From positions 1-48,607 of the forward strand of contig JACZUF010000024.1 of NCBI GenBank assembly GCA_022573285.1: a DNA stretch of 48,607 bases, in the 5' to 3' direction. The translations under genes were made by a program, and so were the position numbers. The DNA is from Chloroflexota bacterium (GTDB lineage Bacteria > Chloroflexota > Dehalococcoidia > Lucifugimonadales > UBA3495). Positions 16,251-24,811 of the stretch are shown here, in pieces. The notes under the pieces are model-generated. The model made no database searches. It was given only the letters and a program-made list of their open reading frames with translations, and was not told where the DNA came from. Positions within the stretch are counted from its first letter, which is position 1. Each line of letters begins with the position of its first letter.

Positions 16251-16279
16251 TTGATTTTCTGGTATAAATCAAATATGCT
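16251..16279 (+). promoter_or_regulatory. Sigma-70-like promoter
   Basis: TTGATT (16251-16256), a 17-base spacer and TATGCT (16274-16279). It is well placed to transcribe the lipoprotein genes starting at 16349 and 16627. Confidence 0.4.
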
Positions 16280-16348
16280 AAGCTGCCGTCGATTCAACTG
16301 CTTTCTCTGTAACTCTGTGATTGGAGCGCGTGAGCTAAGAGGGCAGAA

Positions 16349-16528
16349 ATGCTAAATCGCACTTCAAGCACCGCCGTAGCTCTGTCCCGCCTCGGAATAC
16401 TGCTGATCATGGTGCCCATTGTCGCTGCCTGCACCGGCAAACCGGTCTCACGGAATGGACGGCATAAGAGACCTACACCCTGCGTAACCTATGGATGGGC
16501 AGCCTCAAGGGACCGCTCATCCCAGTAG
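16349..16528 (+). CDS. Short lipoprotein frame, possibly truncated
   Basis: A 59-residue frame with a clear lipoprotein signal: basic start MLNRTSS, hydrophobic LGILLIMVPIV, lipobox VAAC with Cys28. After about residue 35 it becomes basic and featureless. An alternative frame over the last 60 bases reads YTLRNLWMGSLKGPLIPVE then a stop at 16529-16531, which looks more protein-like, so a frameshift is possible. It may be the relic of a longer lipoprotein. The next gene also encodes a lipoprotein with its Cys at residue 28. Confidence 0.35.
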   Translation: MLNRTSSTAVALSRLGILLIMVPIVAACTGKPVSRNGRHKRPTPCVTYGWAASRDRSSQ

Positions 16529-16626
16529 AATAAACTAGTGTTGATAGACCACCAATTCGGCGACGAATGTTTCGGCGCAGCACTGTCACCCCTGCTAATC
16601 GAGTAGATGCACTGGGAAGAATATTA

Positions 16627-17415
16627 ATGATGGGCAAACTTCTACGCATCAAGCGGAAAATTCCAGGTGTCTTCGTGTCCGTAGTTAGCCTCGTGTTGAT
16701 GTTGGCCTGCTCTGGCGGGGAGGACCCTGAAGGGCCTAGCAGGGTCTTCCGAGCTGAAGGAAGCAATGTATGGATGGTGGGAGGTTTTGGCGATAATATG
16801 GCCTACTCAGGAGATAAATACACCCAAACCACTGGTTTGGTCTCTATAGATGTCAACGATGATACCAACGAGGGCAAAATCGTTGCGCATTGGGTAGTCA
16901 ACGACTGGAAGTACGACGCCTCTCGACCGCTCGCCACTGGAACCATGAAGATAATTTGGACAGACTTTCTTGGCGAAGCCGACTTTATGGATGGTGGCAT
17001 CGCTAGCGAATTGGTGTTACACGGCGACTCTGGCAACGAAGCACCGGTGCTACCCACAGTCTACACATATTCGGCAGGCTGGGGTACTGCTGACGTCTAC
17101 CTAAATGATGAGCTGATATACGAGGATGTCTTGGCCCACTACATGGTAACTGAGGGCACTCGCGACCCGGTCACCCACGCGGTTCACGAAAGCGAAGGGA
17201 AAAGTATATTTGTGCCCACCCCCAAAGGGGGCGACTCGGGGAACGGGTTCACCTATCCAAGCCGAAATATAATCCACATGATCGTCCATACCGAGGTACG
17301 GGACCCCAACAACTGGCCACCCTTCACCATGTTTATTCACGTTAATTTCGAGGACCCAATAACTATGTCCGCACAACAAGCAACCCCTGAGCAAATCAGA
17401 CGGGCAAAAAATTAG
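16627..17415 (+). CDS. Hypothetical lipoprotein
   Basis: About 262 residues. The N-terminus MMGKLLRIKRKIPGVFVSVV leads to the lipobox LMLAC (Cys28) and a short CSGGED linker, so the protein should be exported and lipid-anchored. The mature part is rich in Trp, Tyr, Asp and Gly and looks like an all-beta secreted domain (for example GKIVAHWVVNDWKYD and NIIHMIVHTEVRDPNNWPPFTMFIHVNF). I do not recognise the family. An upstream frame extends to 16567, but the ATG pair at 16627/16630 gives the signal peptide in the right place. Neighbouring cupredoxin lipoprotein and sensor kinase suggest an envelope redox or sensing role, which is speculative. Confidence 0.65.
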   Translation: MMGKLLRIKRKIPGVFVSVVSLVLMLACSGGEDPEGPSRVFRAEGSNVWMVGGFGDNMAYSGDKYTQTTGLVSIDVNDDTNEGKIVAHWVVNDWKYDASRPLATGTMKIIWTDFLGEADFMDGGIASELVLHGDSGNEAPVLPTVYTYSAGWGTADVYLNDELIYEDVLAHYMVTEGTRDPVTHAVHESEGKSIFVPTPKGGDSGNGFTYPSRNIIHMIVHTEVRDPNNWPPFTMFIHVNFEDPITMSAQQATPEQIRRAKN

Positions 17416-17493
17416 GGCCGGAGTTCCTAAGAAGAAAATCACACAATAGTGTGTTATCAAATGAGTGGGCATATACGTAACGGGTAAGCCATT

Positions 17494-18210
17494 ATGCGGA
17501 CTTTCGGACTTCCCCTCGCACTGCTGATTGGCATTACTATATTCGTACCGGGCTGCGGGAGCCCGTCTGATACGGCGGCTCCGTTCACCGAGGGCAGAGT
17601 AGTGCTGACTGTAACCGACACCGCAGGGAACCCTGTTGCCGGGGCAGAAGTTAGGCTTTCCCGTGCGCTCGCTAGGGAGGATGTAGCCGGTGACAATCTA
17701 TCTCCTGGCAGCTACACCCTCCAGGCGTCAGAGACCACTGATGCCGAAGGCCGCACGCTATTTACTCGCGTGCCTCCTGGCATTTACGCCCTTCAAACGT
17801 CAATGCAAGGCATGTCTCATCCACGTATCCGCTTTGAAATGACCGGTCAGTTCCTCGAGCGAACGACTGTACTCCGGCTGGTTAAGGAGGTCTCCCTCAC
17901 TGCCGCTATCGGAACCGTCCCCAAATACCAAGCGTCTTTTAACGGATCCATACCTGGGCCTGCAATAACCGTAGAGCACGACCATATGGTCAGGATAATT
18001 CTTTCAGTTCCAGATAACGACATAGTCCACGTCTTGCGCATCGGTGAATTGGGAATCAAGAGTCCCAGTGTCCGCCCTGGAAATTCTGCAATTATCGAAT
18101 TCGTCGCGAACAGACCGGGTACTTTTTATTACTACTGTCCCCTTCCAGGTCACCGAGCTTTGGGAATGGAAGGAAAGTTGGTGGTTACAAAAGATCGTTC
18201 CACTGGATGA
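17494..18210 (+). CDS. Lipoprotein with Ig-like and cupredoxin (type 1 copper) domains
   Basis: A 238-residue lipoprotein. Signal peptide with lipobox VPGC (Cys21). Residues about 34-130 form a carboxypeptidase-regulatory-like beta domain (VTDTAGNPVAGAEVRLSRA, then DAEGRTLFTRVPPGIYAL). Residues about 133-232 form a cupredoxin. All type 1 copper ligands are visible: His179 in DIVHVLRI and Cys215, His220 and Met225 in YYYCPLPGHRALGMEG, the C-x3-GH-x3-GM arrangement seen in sulfocyanin-like proteins. It should be an envelope-bound electron carrier facing outside. It stops 21 bases before the sensor kinase start, so the kinase may be co-expressed and sense a redox state. Confidence 0.85.
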   Translation: MRTFGLPLALLIGITIFVPGCGSPSDTAAPFTEGRVVLTVTDTAGNPVAGAEVRLSRALAREDVAGDNLSPGSYTLQASETTDAEGRTLFTRVPPGIYALQTSMQGMSHPRIRFEMTGQFLERTTVLRLVKEVSLTAAIGTVPKYQASFNGSIPGPAITVEHDHMVRIILSVPDNDIVHVLRIGELGIKSPSVRPGNSAIIEFVANRPGTFYYYCPLPGHRALGMEGKLVVTKDRSTG

Positions 18211-18231
18211 ACGGCGACGAGAAGAGCCCTT

Positions 18232-20097
18232 GTGTTGTCACCATTAATAGAAAACCGGTTCATGTGTTGGATCAGGGCCAGCCTAGTCCGCAAAGTTGGC
18301 GCCGGGCTGATCGTCATGACTGTGCTAATGCTGCTGTCCAGCGGCGCAATTTTTCTTCAGGTTCGGCAACAGCAGAGCGACGCTGCGGTGATCAATGCTG
18401 CTGGCTGGCAGCGCACGCTCAGCCAGCGGATTGGCATGCACACCCTGCGCGCCATTGACGGCGATACCCACGCGGTCGATCAGCTGAGGGCGGCGGCCTA
18501 CCAGTTCGACCGCGCTTTGAAAGGCCTACGGAACGGTGACGCCGAGATTGGCTTGCCGCCTGCTCCGGGCTCAGTAATACCCCAACTCGACCTCATCGAC
18601 GAGAAATGGGGGCCGGTTTACCGGAATATACAAATCGTGGAGGAGACTGGCGCACTCGGAGGATGGGTTCTGGCGGTAGCTCTCAGCTTAGTCGAGAAGA
18701 GCGAAGCACTATCATCCAGCAATGAGACCGTTGTTGTAGCATTGGAAAATGCAGGGGCCAGCAGACCAACCGTCACATTGGCCGGCCAGCAGCGCATTCT
18801 CTCTCAACGTATGGCTAAGCTCGCCCTGCACATCAGCCAGGGTAACACCGCAGATGCGCCGCTTTTGGCGAAGGATGCCCAGCGATTTGACGAAGTAATA
18901 CAGCTGCTGCTCAATGGCGATCCAGCTCAGGGTGTGCCGGTGTCAACTGACATAACCAGAGAGCGACTGCTGGCAATGCAAGAGATCTGGGAACCCGTCT
19001 ACACCGACATTCAGAACTTCGTAGCAGCTTCCGACAGTTATGGCGAGGGTGTGCAAGCAGCCCGTGCGGTCGTTGCAAGCAGTGATGCGCTGTTGCGCGC
19101 CAGCGATAGAGCTGTAGAGCTCTTCCAGCAAGAAGCGCAGGACAAGGTTACGTGGATGGCACGGTTCGTGGTCGGTACAGCTGTTGTTTTCCTGCTGGTG
19201 TTTGGAGTGGTGTTGCTGACCACGCGACACGCAATTCTCCCACTGACATACCTGAGCCGGGCGGCGGCCAGGGTCGCTACCGGCGACATGAGCGAGGGCG
19301 TCAATGTGCAATCGCGAGACGAGATTGGAATGCTAGCCAGCGCATTCGGTCACATGACCGACCAGCTTCGAGAATCGTATGCAAGCCTGGAGCAGAGGGT
19401 CGAGGAGCGTACGGCCGAATTGGCTGCCGCGAACCAGGAACTGGAGTCGTTCAGCTACTCGGTCTCCCACGACCTGCGGGCCCCGCTGCGTGGTGTCGAT
19501 GGTTTCAGCCAGGCTCTGCTGGAGGACTACGGAGACAAGGTGGACGAACAAGGTCAGAATTACCTGAACCGCATCCGTGCCGCCAGCCAGCGCATGGGTC
19601 AACTCATCGACGACATGCTAAATCTGTCCCGGGTGACCCGAACGGAGATGCATCGAGAGGAGGTGGACCTCAGTTCTATGGCCCGAACCATCGCTGCAGA
19701 ACTCAGTCAGAGTGACCCGGAGCGTGATGTCGAGTTCGTGATTGGGGAAGGAGCCGTTGTAACCGGGGACCTGCCCCTGTTACGGGCAGTCATGGAAAAC
19801 CTGTTGGAGAACGCTTGGAAGTACACCAGCAAGCACCCACGGGCGAAGATAGAATTCGGCATAACACGGGATGATGGTCGACCAGCGTACTTTGTGCGGG
19901 ACGATGGCGCTGGCTTTGATATGGCCTACGCTGACAACCTGTTCGGAGCTTTCCAGCGATTGCATGGTGCCACCGAATTCGAAGGCACCGGGATCGGCTT
20001 GGCTACGGTGCAGCGAATCTTACATCGTCACGGAGGAAGCGTCTGGGCGGAGGGTGCCGTGGAGAAGGGCGCGACGTTCTATTTCACCCTAAACTGA
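18232..20097 (+). CDS. Membrane sensor histidine kinase with PilJ-like input
   Basis: A 621-residue kinase. Membrane segment one lies at about residues 24-43 and segment two at about 310-332. Between them are two PilJ-type helices (residues 57-70, [14 protein letters not shown]; residues 185-198, [14 protein letters not shown]), the NarX/PilJ-like ligand-sensing signature. A HAMP linker (about 333-385) and coiled coil precede the HisKA helix with His413 in [14 protein letters not shown]. The ATPase has an N-box ([10 protein letters not shown]), DDGAGF and [18 protein letters not shown]. The phytochrome-like kinase half usually pairs with an Rcp1-type receiver, which indeed follows. Start GTG at 18232 or ATG at 18262. 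Confidence 0.9.
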   Translation: MLSPLIENRFMCWIRASLVRKVGAGLIVMTVLMLLSSGAIFLQVRQQQSDAAVINAAGWQRTLSQRIGMHTLRAIDGDTHAVDQLRAAAYQFDRALKGLRNGDAEIGLPPAPGSVIPQLDLIDEKWGPVYRNIQIVEETGALGGWVLAVALSLVEKSEALSSSNETVVVALENAGASRPTVTLAGQQRILSQRMAKLALHISQGNTADAPLLAKDAQRFDEVIQLLLNGDPAQGVPVSTDITRERLLAMQEIWEPVYTDIQNFVAASDSYGEGVQAARAVVASSDALLRASDRAVELFQQEAQDKVTWMARFVVGTAVVFLLVFGVVLLTTRHAILPLTYLSRAAARVATGDMSEGVNVQSRDEIGMLASAFGHMTDQLRESYASLEQRVEERTAELAAANQELESFSYSVSHDLRAPLRGVDGFSQALLEDYGDKVDEQGQNYLNRIRAASQRMGQLIDDMLNLSRVTRTEMHREEVDLSSMARTIAAELSQSDPERDVEFVIGEGAVVTGDLPLLRAVMENLLENAWKYTSKHPRAKIEFGITRDDGRPAYFVRDDGAGFDMAYADNLFGAFQRLHGATEFEGTGIGLATVQRILHRHGGSVWAEGAVEKGATFYFTLN

Positions 20098-20113
20098 CGA
20101 AGGAGTGATTCCC

Positions 20114-20563
20114 ATGGCCAGCGACGTGATTCTGCTAGTTGAGGACAACCCGGATGACGTGGACCTGACCATCCGGGCCCTCAAAAGGAACAACATCATG
20201 AACGAGGTCGTCATAGCGCATGATGGGGTAGAAGCGCTGGACTATCTCTTTGCCACCGGAACCCACACTGGGCGTGACACTTCTGTCATGCCCCAGATGG
20301 TCCTACTGGACTTGAAGCTGCCAAAAATCGACGGGCTGGAAGTGTTGCGGCGGGTGCGCTCCGATGAGAGGACCAAGCTTCTTCCCGTGGTAATTCTTAC
20401 TTCGTCCAAGGAGCAACAGGACCTGGTGGAGAGCTATAGTTTAGGGGCGAATAGCTACGTTCGTAAGCCAGTGGACTTTACTCAGTTCGTGGAAGCGGTG
20501 CGGCAACTGGGCCTTTACTGGCTAGTGTTGAATGAAGCGCCTCCGCCGGCAAGGGATGTATGA
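20114..20563 (+). CDS. CheY/Rcp1-like single-domain response regulator
   Basis: A 149-residue receiver domain without an output domain. Acidic pocket at about residues 10-14 (EDNPDD), phosphoacceptor Asp66 in LLDLKLP, Thr/Ser in VVILTSS and Lys in SYVRKPVDF. The pattern (ALDYLFATG with an inserted loop before the Asp) is that of Rcp1, the partner of cyanobacterial phytochrome kinases. I chose ATG 20114 with AAGGAG eight bases upstream; GTG 20105 would overlap that site. Its stop codon overlaps the start of the next gene (ATGA). It likely shuttles phosphoryl groups from the kinase to a target, perhaps the receiver-ATPase. Confidence 0.92.
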   Translation: MASDVILLVEDNPDDVDLTIRALKRNNIMNEVVIAHDGVEALDYLFATGTHTGRDTSVMPQMVLLDLKLPKIDGLEVLRRVRSDERTKLLPVVILTSSKEQQDLVESYSLGANSYVRKPVDFTQFVEAVRQLGLYWLVLNEAPPPARDV

Positions 20564-22092
20564 AAATGGACGCACCACTCCGAGTGTTGCTCGTCGAGGA
20601 TTCAGAGGACGATGCCGAACTCATGTTGCGCGAGCTGCGCAAAGGGGGCTACGAACTCCGGTACCAACGGATAGAGACCGCTGAGGAAATGAGGACAGCC
20701 CTGGACAGGGAGGAGTGGGATCTGATCCTTTCCGATCACAGATTGCCCAACTTCAGCTCAATTGGTGCGTTGGCGCTTCTGCAGAACAGTGGGCTCGACC
20801 TTCCCTTCATCATCGTATCAGGCACCATGGGCGAAGAGACAGCGGTGGCCGCCATGAAGGCTGGCGCCAATGACTACGTCATGAAAGGGAGCTTGGCCCG
20901 GCTTTGCCCTGCCGTGGAGCGGGAGTTGCGCGAGGCGGAAGTGCGCCGGTCACGCAGAGAAGCAGAGAAAAAGGAACACATTCTGTATCAGGGATTGGAG
21001 GAGAAACATCGCCAGCTAACGCAGTACGTGAAGGAGCTGGGAGCACTGAATGGGCTATTTCGAGAGTATCTACCCCAGCGCTCCATGGTAAGCCGGGCTT
21101 TTGGCGAGGTGCTAGAAGGGCTGCAAGAGCTCGCGCACGAGACCGGCGCTCTAGTGGGGAGAGCCCGGGGCCAGTCTGGCGTGGCCGATGGTCACAGCGC
21201 GGCACAAGGTAGCGACGAGCTAGCAGCGGCCGCGCATGCGCTGATCGCCGGGCTGGACAGCGTCGGACTGGCGGGATTCAGCGTCGTCCGTGGCTATGCA
21301 AGGTATGACGAAGGTACCCGCAACGCCCTAAAGGATGCACGGCAGAATATCGCGGAAGGTTTTGCTCGTTCCGCGCGGAGGCGAGAAAACCACCTGTTGT
21401 GGGCACCACCCGGGAGTGGTAAGACCTACTTCGTGCAGCAGGTCGGCGAATCGCTCTCCTCCGAAGGCCAGTACCGTGAACTCAACCTAGCGAAGTTGAG
21501 CCACGAAGAGTTCCTTGCCGCCATCCGAGAAATCGATATCCGGACTGAGCCAATTCTGTGTCTGGTAGACGAGATAGATGCCAAACCCGCCGAAGCCTGG
21601 CCGTACGAAGTCCTGCTGCCCTATATGGACGCCACTGTTGACCCACAACCGCGGCTTGTCGTTGTTCTGGCAGGCAGCTCCGGCTCCAGCCTGTCAGAGA
21701 TGAAGCTGCATATTGCATCCCGCCCAAAGGGCGCCGACCTCCTGAACCGGATCCCGGGCACGAACGAGTATGAGATTCCCGGTCTGAGCATAGGGGACCA
21801 AATGCTTGTGGTATTGAGCCAGTTCAAGCAAGCAGGCCAGGAAGCCCGCAAGGACATCAGAGCGGTAGAAAAGCTCGGCCTGTACTATGTGGCACTGAAT
21901 GCTCGCCTGGGGAGTGCTCGACAATTACGGGAACTCGCAGTCCTGGCCATTGAGCGGGTGCCGCCCGGAGAAGACCGGGTCAAGTATGACCACCTCTTCG
22001 CTCCGGGAGACCCCGAGAACAAAGCATTCTGGATGGAGGCGTCAGGGGGCGCCGCCGATCTTGTGAACAGGTTCGTGGCAATGGAAACGTGA
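20560..22092 (+). CDS. Receiver domain fused to AAA-type ATPase
   Basis: A 510-residue fusion. Residues 5-125 are a receiver domain (EDSEDD, Asp59 in LILSDHRLP, Lys in DYVMKGS). Residues about 126-170 are charged coiled coil. Residues about 215-275 form a helical linker. Residues 276-500 are an ATPase with Walker A APPGSGKT (282-289) and Walker B ILCLVDEID (332-340), followed by VVVLAGSSGS (sensor-1-like). No DNA-binding helix-turn-helix and no GAFTGA loop are present, so it is not an NtrC-type activator. I do not know the family's role. It is translationally coupled to the Rcp1-like gene, so it is the probable phosphorelay output. Confidence 0.8.
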   Translation: MKMDAPLRVLLVEDSEDDAELMLRELRKGGYELRYQRIETAEEMRTALDREEWDLILSDHRLPNFSSIGALALLQNSGLDLPFIIVSGTMGEETAVAAMKAGANDYVMKGSLARLCPAVERELREAEVRRSRREAEKKEHILYQGLEEKHRQLTQYVKELGALNGLFREYLPQRSMVSRAFGEVLEGLQELAHETGALVGRARGQSGVADGHSAAQGSDELAAAAHALIAGLDSVGLAGFSVVRGYARYDEGTRNALKDARQNIAEGFARSARRRENHLLWAPPGSGKTYFVQQVGESLSSEGQYRELNLAKLSHEEFLAAIREIDIRTEPILCLVDEIDAKPAEAWPYEVLLPYMDATVDPQPRLVVVLAGSSGSSLSEMKLHIASRPKGADLLNRIPGTNEYEIPGLSIGDQMLVVLSQFKQAGQEARKDIRAVEKLGLYYVALNARLGSARQLRELAVLAIERVPPGEDRVKYDHLFAPGDPENKAFWMEASGGAADLVNRFVAMET

Positions 22093-22352
22093 ACTGGGCA
22101 TCTGACACTACGGCGGCGGGCTGGAGCCCACTTCGACGAAACCATGGAGGAGGCTTTCTTAGGCCGATGCTACCCTCAAAGAGAATGGCCGGTTTGACTG
22201 GCGGCTAGGTGGAAGTTGGGCGGTGTTTGCACCGGCATTGATAGCAGTCGTAATGCGCATCGTTGACCATTAGGCATGGTCAACTGGTATGCCCAGTAGT
22301 GATGGGATAGCTTTCCACCCCCGTAGAGCTTCTGGCAGCTTGACGGGTTGCT
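22093..22352. other. Gene-free stretch before att copy 3
   Basis: Between the end of the receiver-ATPase gene and the degenerate att copy I see no gene. It may contain the right end of the putative integrated block. Confidence 0.4.
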
Positions 22353-22380
22353 GGAGTCCTTCCCTCCCCCGTCTCCACCA
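22353..22380 (+). repeat. Putative att site 3, degenerate
   Basis: Aligned with 8285-8312 it matches at 24 of 28 positions. The last 17 bases (CTCCCCCGTCTCCACCA) are exact, while the T-loop has changed (GTCCTTCC in place of GTTCGACT). Downstream sequence resembles that after copy 2. Confidence 0.65.
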
Positions 22381-22394
22381 GAAACACGAATCGA

Positions 22395-22434
22395 CCGCCT
22401 CAGGTTAACAATTAGCCTGGGGCGGTTCGTTTTT
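22395..22434 (+). terminator. Terminator after att copy 3
   Basis: Twelve-pair stem with GU wobbles (22395-22406 with 22414-22425), AACAATT loop, then TTCGTTTTT. It is homologous to the hairpin at 16032-16060 and lies between convergent genes. Confidence 0.78.
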
Positions 22435-22501
22435 AGCGCCACTCCGAGAGCACATCTTCTACAGATAATTGAAGTGTCGGCCGCCCATTTTCAACCGTAG
22501 G

Positions 22502-24811
22502 TTAGGGTGTGTTCTCGTTGAGCGCGCGCCACACCTTTTCGGGTGATAAGGGCGTATCGATGTGGCGCACCCCGGTCTGGGAGAGGGCGTCCATCACGGC
22601 GTTGGCCACGGCGGCGGGCGCGGCAAGCGTCGGCAGCTCCCCGATGCCCTTCAGGCCCAAGGGCGTTATGGGGGAAAGCGTCTCCAAGGTGTCTAGAGTG
22701 AAATCGGGCATATTATCCGCTCGCGGCAGCGCATAGTCCATTAAGCTGCCGGACAAGGGCTGACCGTCGGGGCTGTAGACCATGTCTTCAAGCAATGCCT
22801 GCCCGATACCCTGGACTATTGCGCCCTGGACCTGGCCTTCCGCCAGCATCGGATTAATGATCTTCCCCGAGTCGTGGACCCCCACGTATTTCAATATCTT
22901 GATGGCGCCCGTTTGCCGGGAAATCTCCACCACCGCTACGTGAGCGCCAAAGGCGTACGGGCTTTTGCCCAAGGAGTGGCTTCCGCTGAAGTCCAGACCC
23001 GGCTCCTGGCCCGGCGGAAGGAGTTCCTCGGTGTGAGCGGCCTCCGCCAACCGGGTGAACGGAACGGTTTGTTGGGGATCGCGCCGGCTGAAAGCCGAAC
23101 CGTCCTGAAGGACCACGTCTTCTGGTGAGCAATCGAGCAGATGGGCGGCGATGGCGGTCAGCTTTTGTCGCGCCTCTTCCAGGACCAGATGCAGTGAAGT
23201 GCCGCCGGCGATCATGCCCCGGCTGGCCCCTGTGCCCCCACCGGCCGGAAGAACGTCGGTGTCGCTGTGCAGCACCTGCACGTCCGCCGGGGTCACCCCC
23301 AGCATGTCCGCAGCCATCTGGGCAAAGGTTGTCTCCGTACCCTGGCCATGGGGCGAAACTCCGGTGTGGACCGTCACCTCTCCTGCCGGGTTCACGATTA
23401 CTCTGGAGTGCTCAGTCAGCGTGATGACCTTGGCCCCAGAACCCTTGACCACGGTGGCCAGACCAACACCGATCAGAAAATCTCCATCCTTGGATTGTTT
23501 GCGGGACCGCTCCCGCCAACTGTCGTATTCCGAGAGCTCCAGCGCCCGGTCGAAGGCGGCTTCGTATTCTCCGGAATCGTAAGTGATCCCGGTTGGCGTA
23601 TCGTACGGGAAGGCGTCGGGCGGAATGAAATTCCTCCTCCTTACTTCCGCCGGGTCCAGACCGAGATCGAGGGCGATCAGGTCGATGGTGCGCTCCATGC
23701 AGAAAGCGGCCTCCGGCCCGCCGGCGCCGCGGTAGGCCCCGGTGGGTGGTTTGTTGGTGACCACGCCTTGCACCTCAACGCTCATCGCGGGAGTGAGGTA
23801 GGGGCCCGTCAGGCGGTGGCTGGTCAAGACCGGCACGGTCGGCGTTGAAAGGAAGAAATAGGCGCCGAGATCGGCCACGATGCTCACCCGGATGCCCAGG
23901 ATGGTGCCGTCGGACCTGACGGCCGCCTCCACCTCCACGCTGTGTCCGCGGCCATGGAAAGCCGTCATGTTTTCTTGGCGGTTTTCGATCCATTTGATGG
24001 GACGGCCCAGGAGAATGGCCAGGTAGGGGATCACGACCTCCTCGGGAAACAGCGATGCCTTTTCGCCAAACCCGCCGCCCACGTCGGGCGCGACCACGCG
24101 GACCCCGTTTTCGGTCCTCCCCAGCAGGTGGACCAAGTGCTCGCGCACTTCGTGCGGATGCTGTGTGGAATCCCAGACGGTGAGCAAGTCTTCCTCGGGC
24201 TGATAATCGGCGATCACCCCTCGCGGCTCCATGGGGGCGGGCGCGAGCCGCTGCACTTGGTAGGTCTGCCGCACCACATGATCAGCTTGGGCGAATGCGG
24301 CATCTAGGTCGCCTCCCGCGCTCACCGTCCGGAGGGACACATTGCTTCCCAGGTCGGAATGGACGACCACCGCGCCCTCTTCCATCGCCTGGTAAGGATC
24401 GATTACAGCAGGCAGGATTTCATAATCCACCAGGATCTGTTCCATAGCGTCAGCGGCGGTGTACGGGTCTTCCGCGATGACGACCGTCACGGCCTGGCCG
24501 ACGTAACAGACCTTGTCCAACGCGAGGACGGGGTGCCTGGGGGGATTGAAATCGTCGGCGCCGGTATTGGTCCTGGTCGGTATTTGCACGGCCAGGTCCT
24601 GGATGTCGGCTGCCGTGAAGACTGCGACCACGCCCCGCAGGCGGCTGGCAGCGCTGACATTGATGGAGCGGATGGTGGCGTGGGCGTGGGGGCTGCGGAG
24701 CACCACGGCGTGGAGGAGGCCCGGCAGCTTCATGTCGTCCACGTATGAGCCCTGGCCGGTGAGTAATCTGGGGTCTTCGAACCTTTTGACAGATTGACCA
24801 ACAAAGGTCAT
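22502..24811 (-). CDS. Third xanthine dehydrogenase family large subunit
   Basis: A 769-residue molybdopterin-binding subunit of the CoxL/XdhB type. It starts MTFVGQSVKRFEDPRLLTGQGSYVDDMKLPG. It has the canonical Mo region DVGGGFGEKASLFPEEVV, active-site loop TGAYRGAGGPEAAFCMER (aldehyde oxidase type, not CO dehydrogenase form I) and catalytic Glu in LGLKGIGELPT. I chose ATG 24811 with GAGGAGG upstream; the open frame runs back to 25054 without family similarity. No small or medium subunit is adjacent, so it must borrow subunits, possibly those at 8731-10115. It is transcribed divergently from the Rieske gene. Confidence 0.92.
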   Translation of the reverse strand: MTFVGQSVKRFEDPRLLTGQGSYVDDMKLPGLLHAVVLRSPHAHATIRSINVSAASRLRGVVAVFTAADIQDLAVQIPTRTNTGADDFNPPRHPVLALDKVCYVGQAVTVVIAEDPYTAADAMEQILVDYEILPAVIDPYQAMEEGAVVVHSDLGSNVSLRTVSAGGDLDAAFAQADHVVRQTYQVQRLAPAPMEPRGVIADYQPEEDLLTVWDSTQHPHEVREHLVHLLGRTENGVRVVAPDVGGGFGEKASLFPEEVVIPYLAILLGRPIKWIENRQENMTAFHGRGHSVEVEAAVRSDGTILGIRVSIVADLGAYFFLSTPTVPVLTSHRLTGPYLTPAMSVEVQGVVTNKPPTGAYRGAGGPEAAFCMERTIDLIALDLGLDPAEVRRRNFIPPDAFPYDTPTGITYDSGEYEAAFDRALELSEYDSWRERSRKQSKDGDFLIGVGLATVVKGSGAKVITLTEHSRVIVNPAGEVTVHTGVSPHGQGTETTFAQMAADMLGVTPADVQVLHSDTDVLPAGGGTGASRGMIAGGTSLHLVLEEARQKLTAIAAHLLDCSPEDVVLQDGSAFSRRDPQQTVPFTRLAEAAHTEELLPPGQEPGLDFSGSHSLGKSPYAFGAHVAVVEISRQTGAIKILKYVGVHDSGKIINPMLAEGQVQGAIVQGIGQALLEDMVYSPDGQPLSGSLMDYALPRADNMPDFTLDTLETLSPITPLGLKGIGELPTLAAPAAVANAVMDALSQTGVRHIDTPLSPEKVWRALNENTP

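Larger units (their letters stand above)
16017..22380. mobile_element. Putative ssrA-integrated block 2
   Basis: The 6.4-kb segment between the second and third copies of the ssrA 3-prime end. It holds a small lipoprotein frame, a lipoprotein, a cupredoxin lipoprotein, a sensor kinase, a receiver protein and a receiver-AAA ATPase, all on the plus strand. By eye its coding DNA is less GC-rich than both flanks, especially 16349-18210. No integrase gene is present. Assignment as a mobile block rests on the repeats and is inference. Confidence 0.45.

Noticed and set aside
16251..16268. Promoter using TTGATT and TATAAA
   Set aside because: Six-base spacer is impossible; the pair TTGATT and TATGCT with 17 bases was kept instead.
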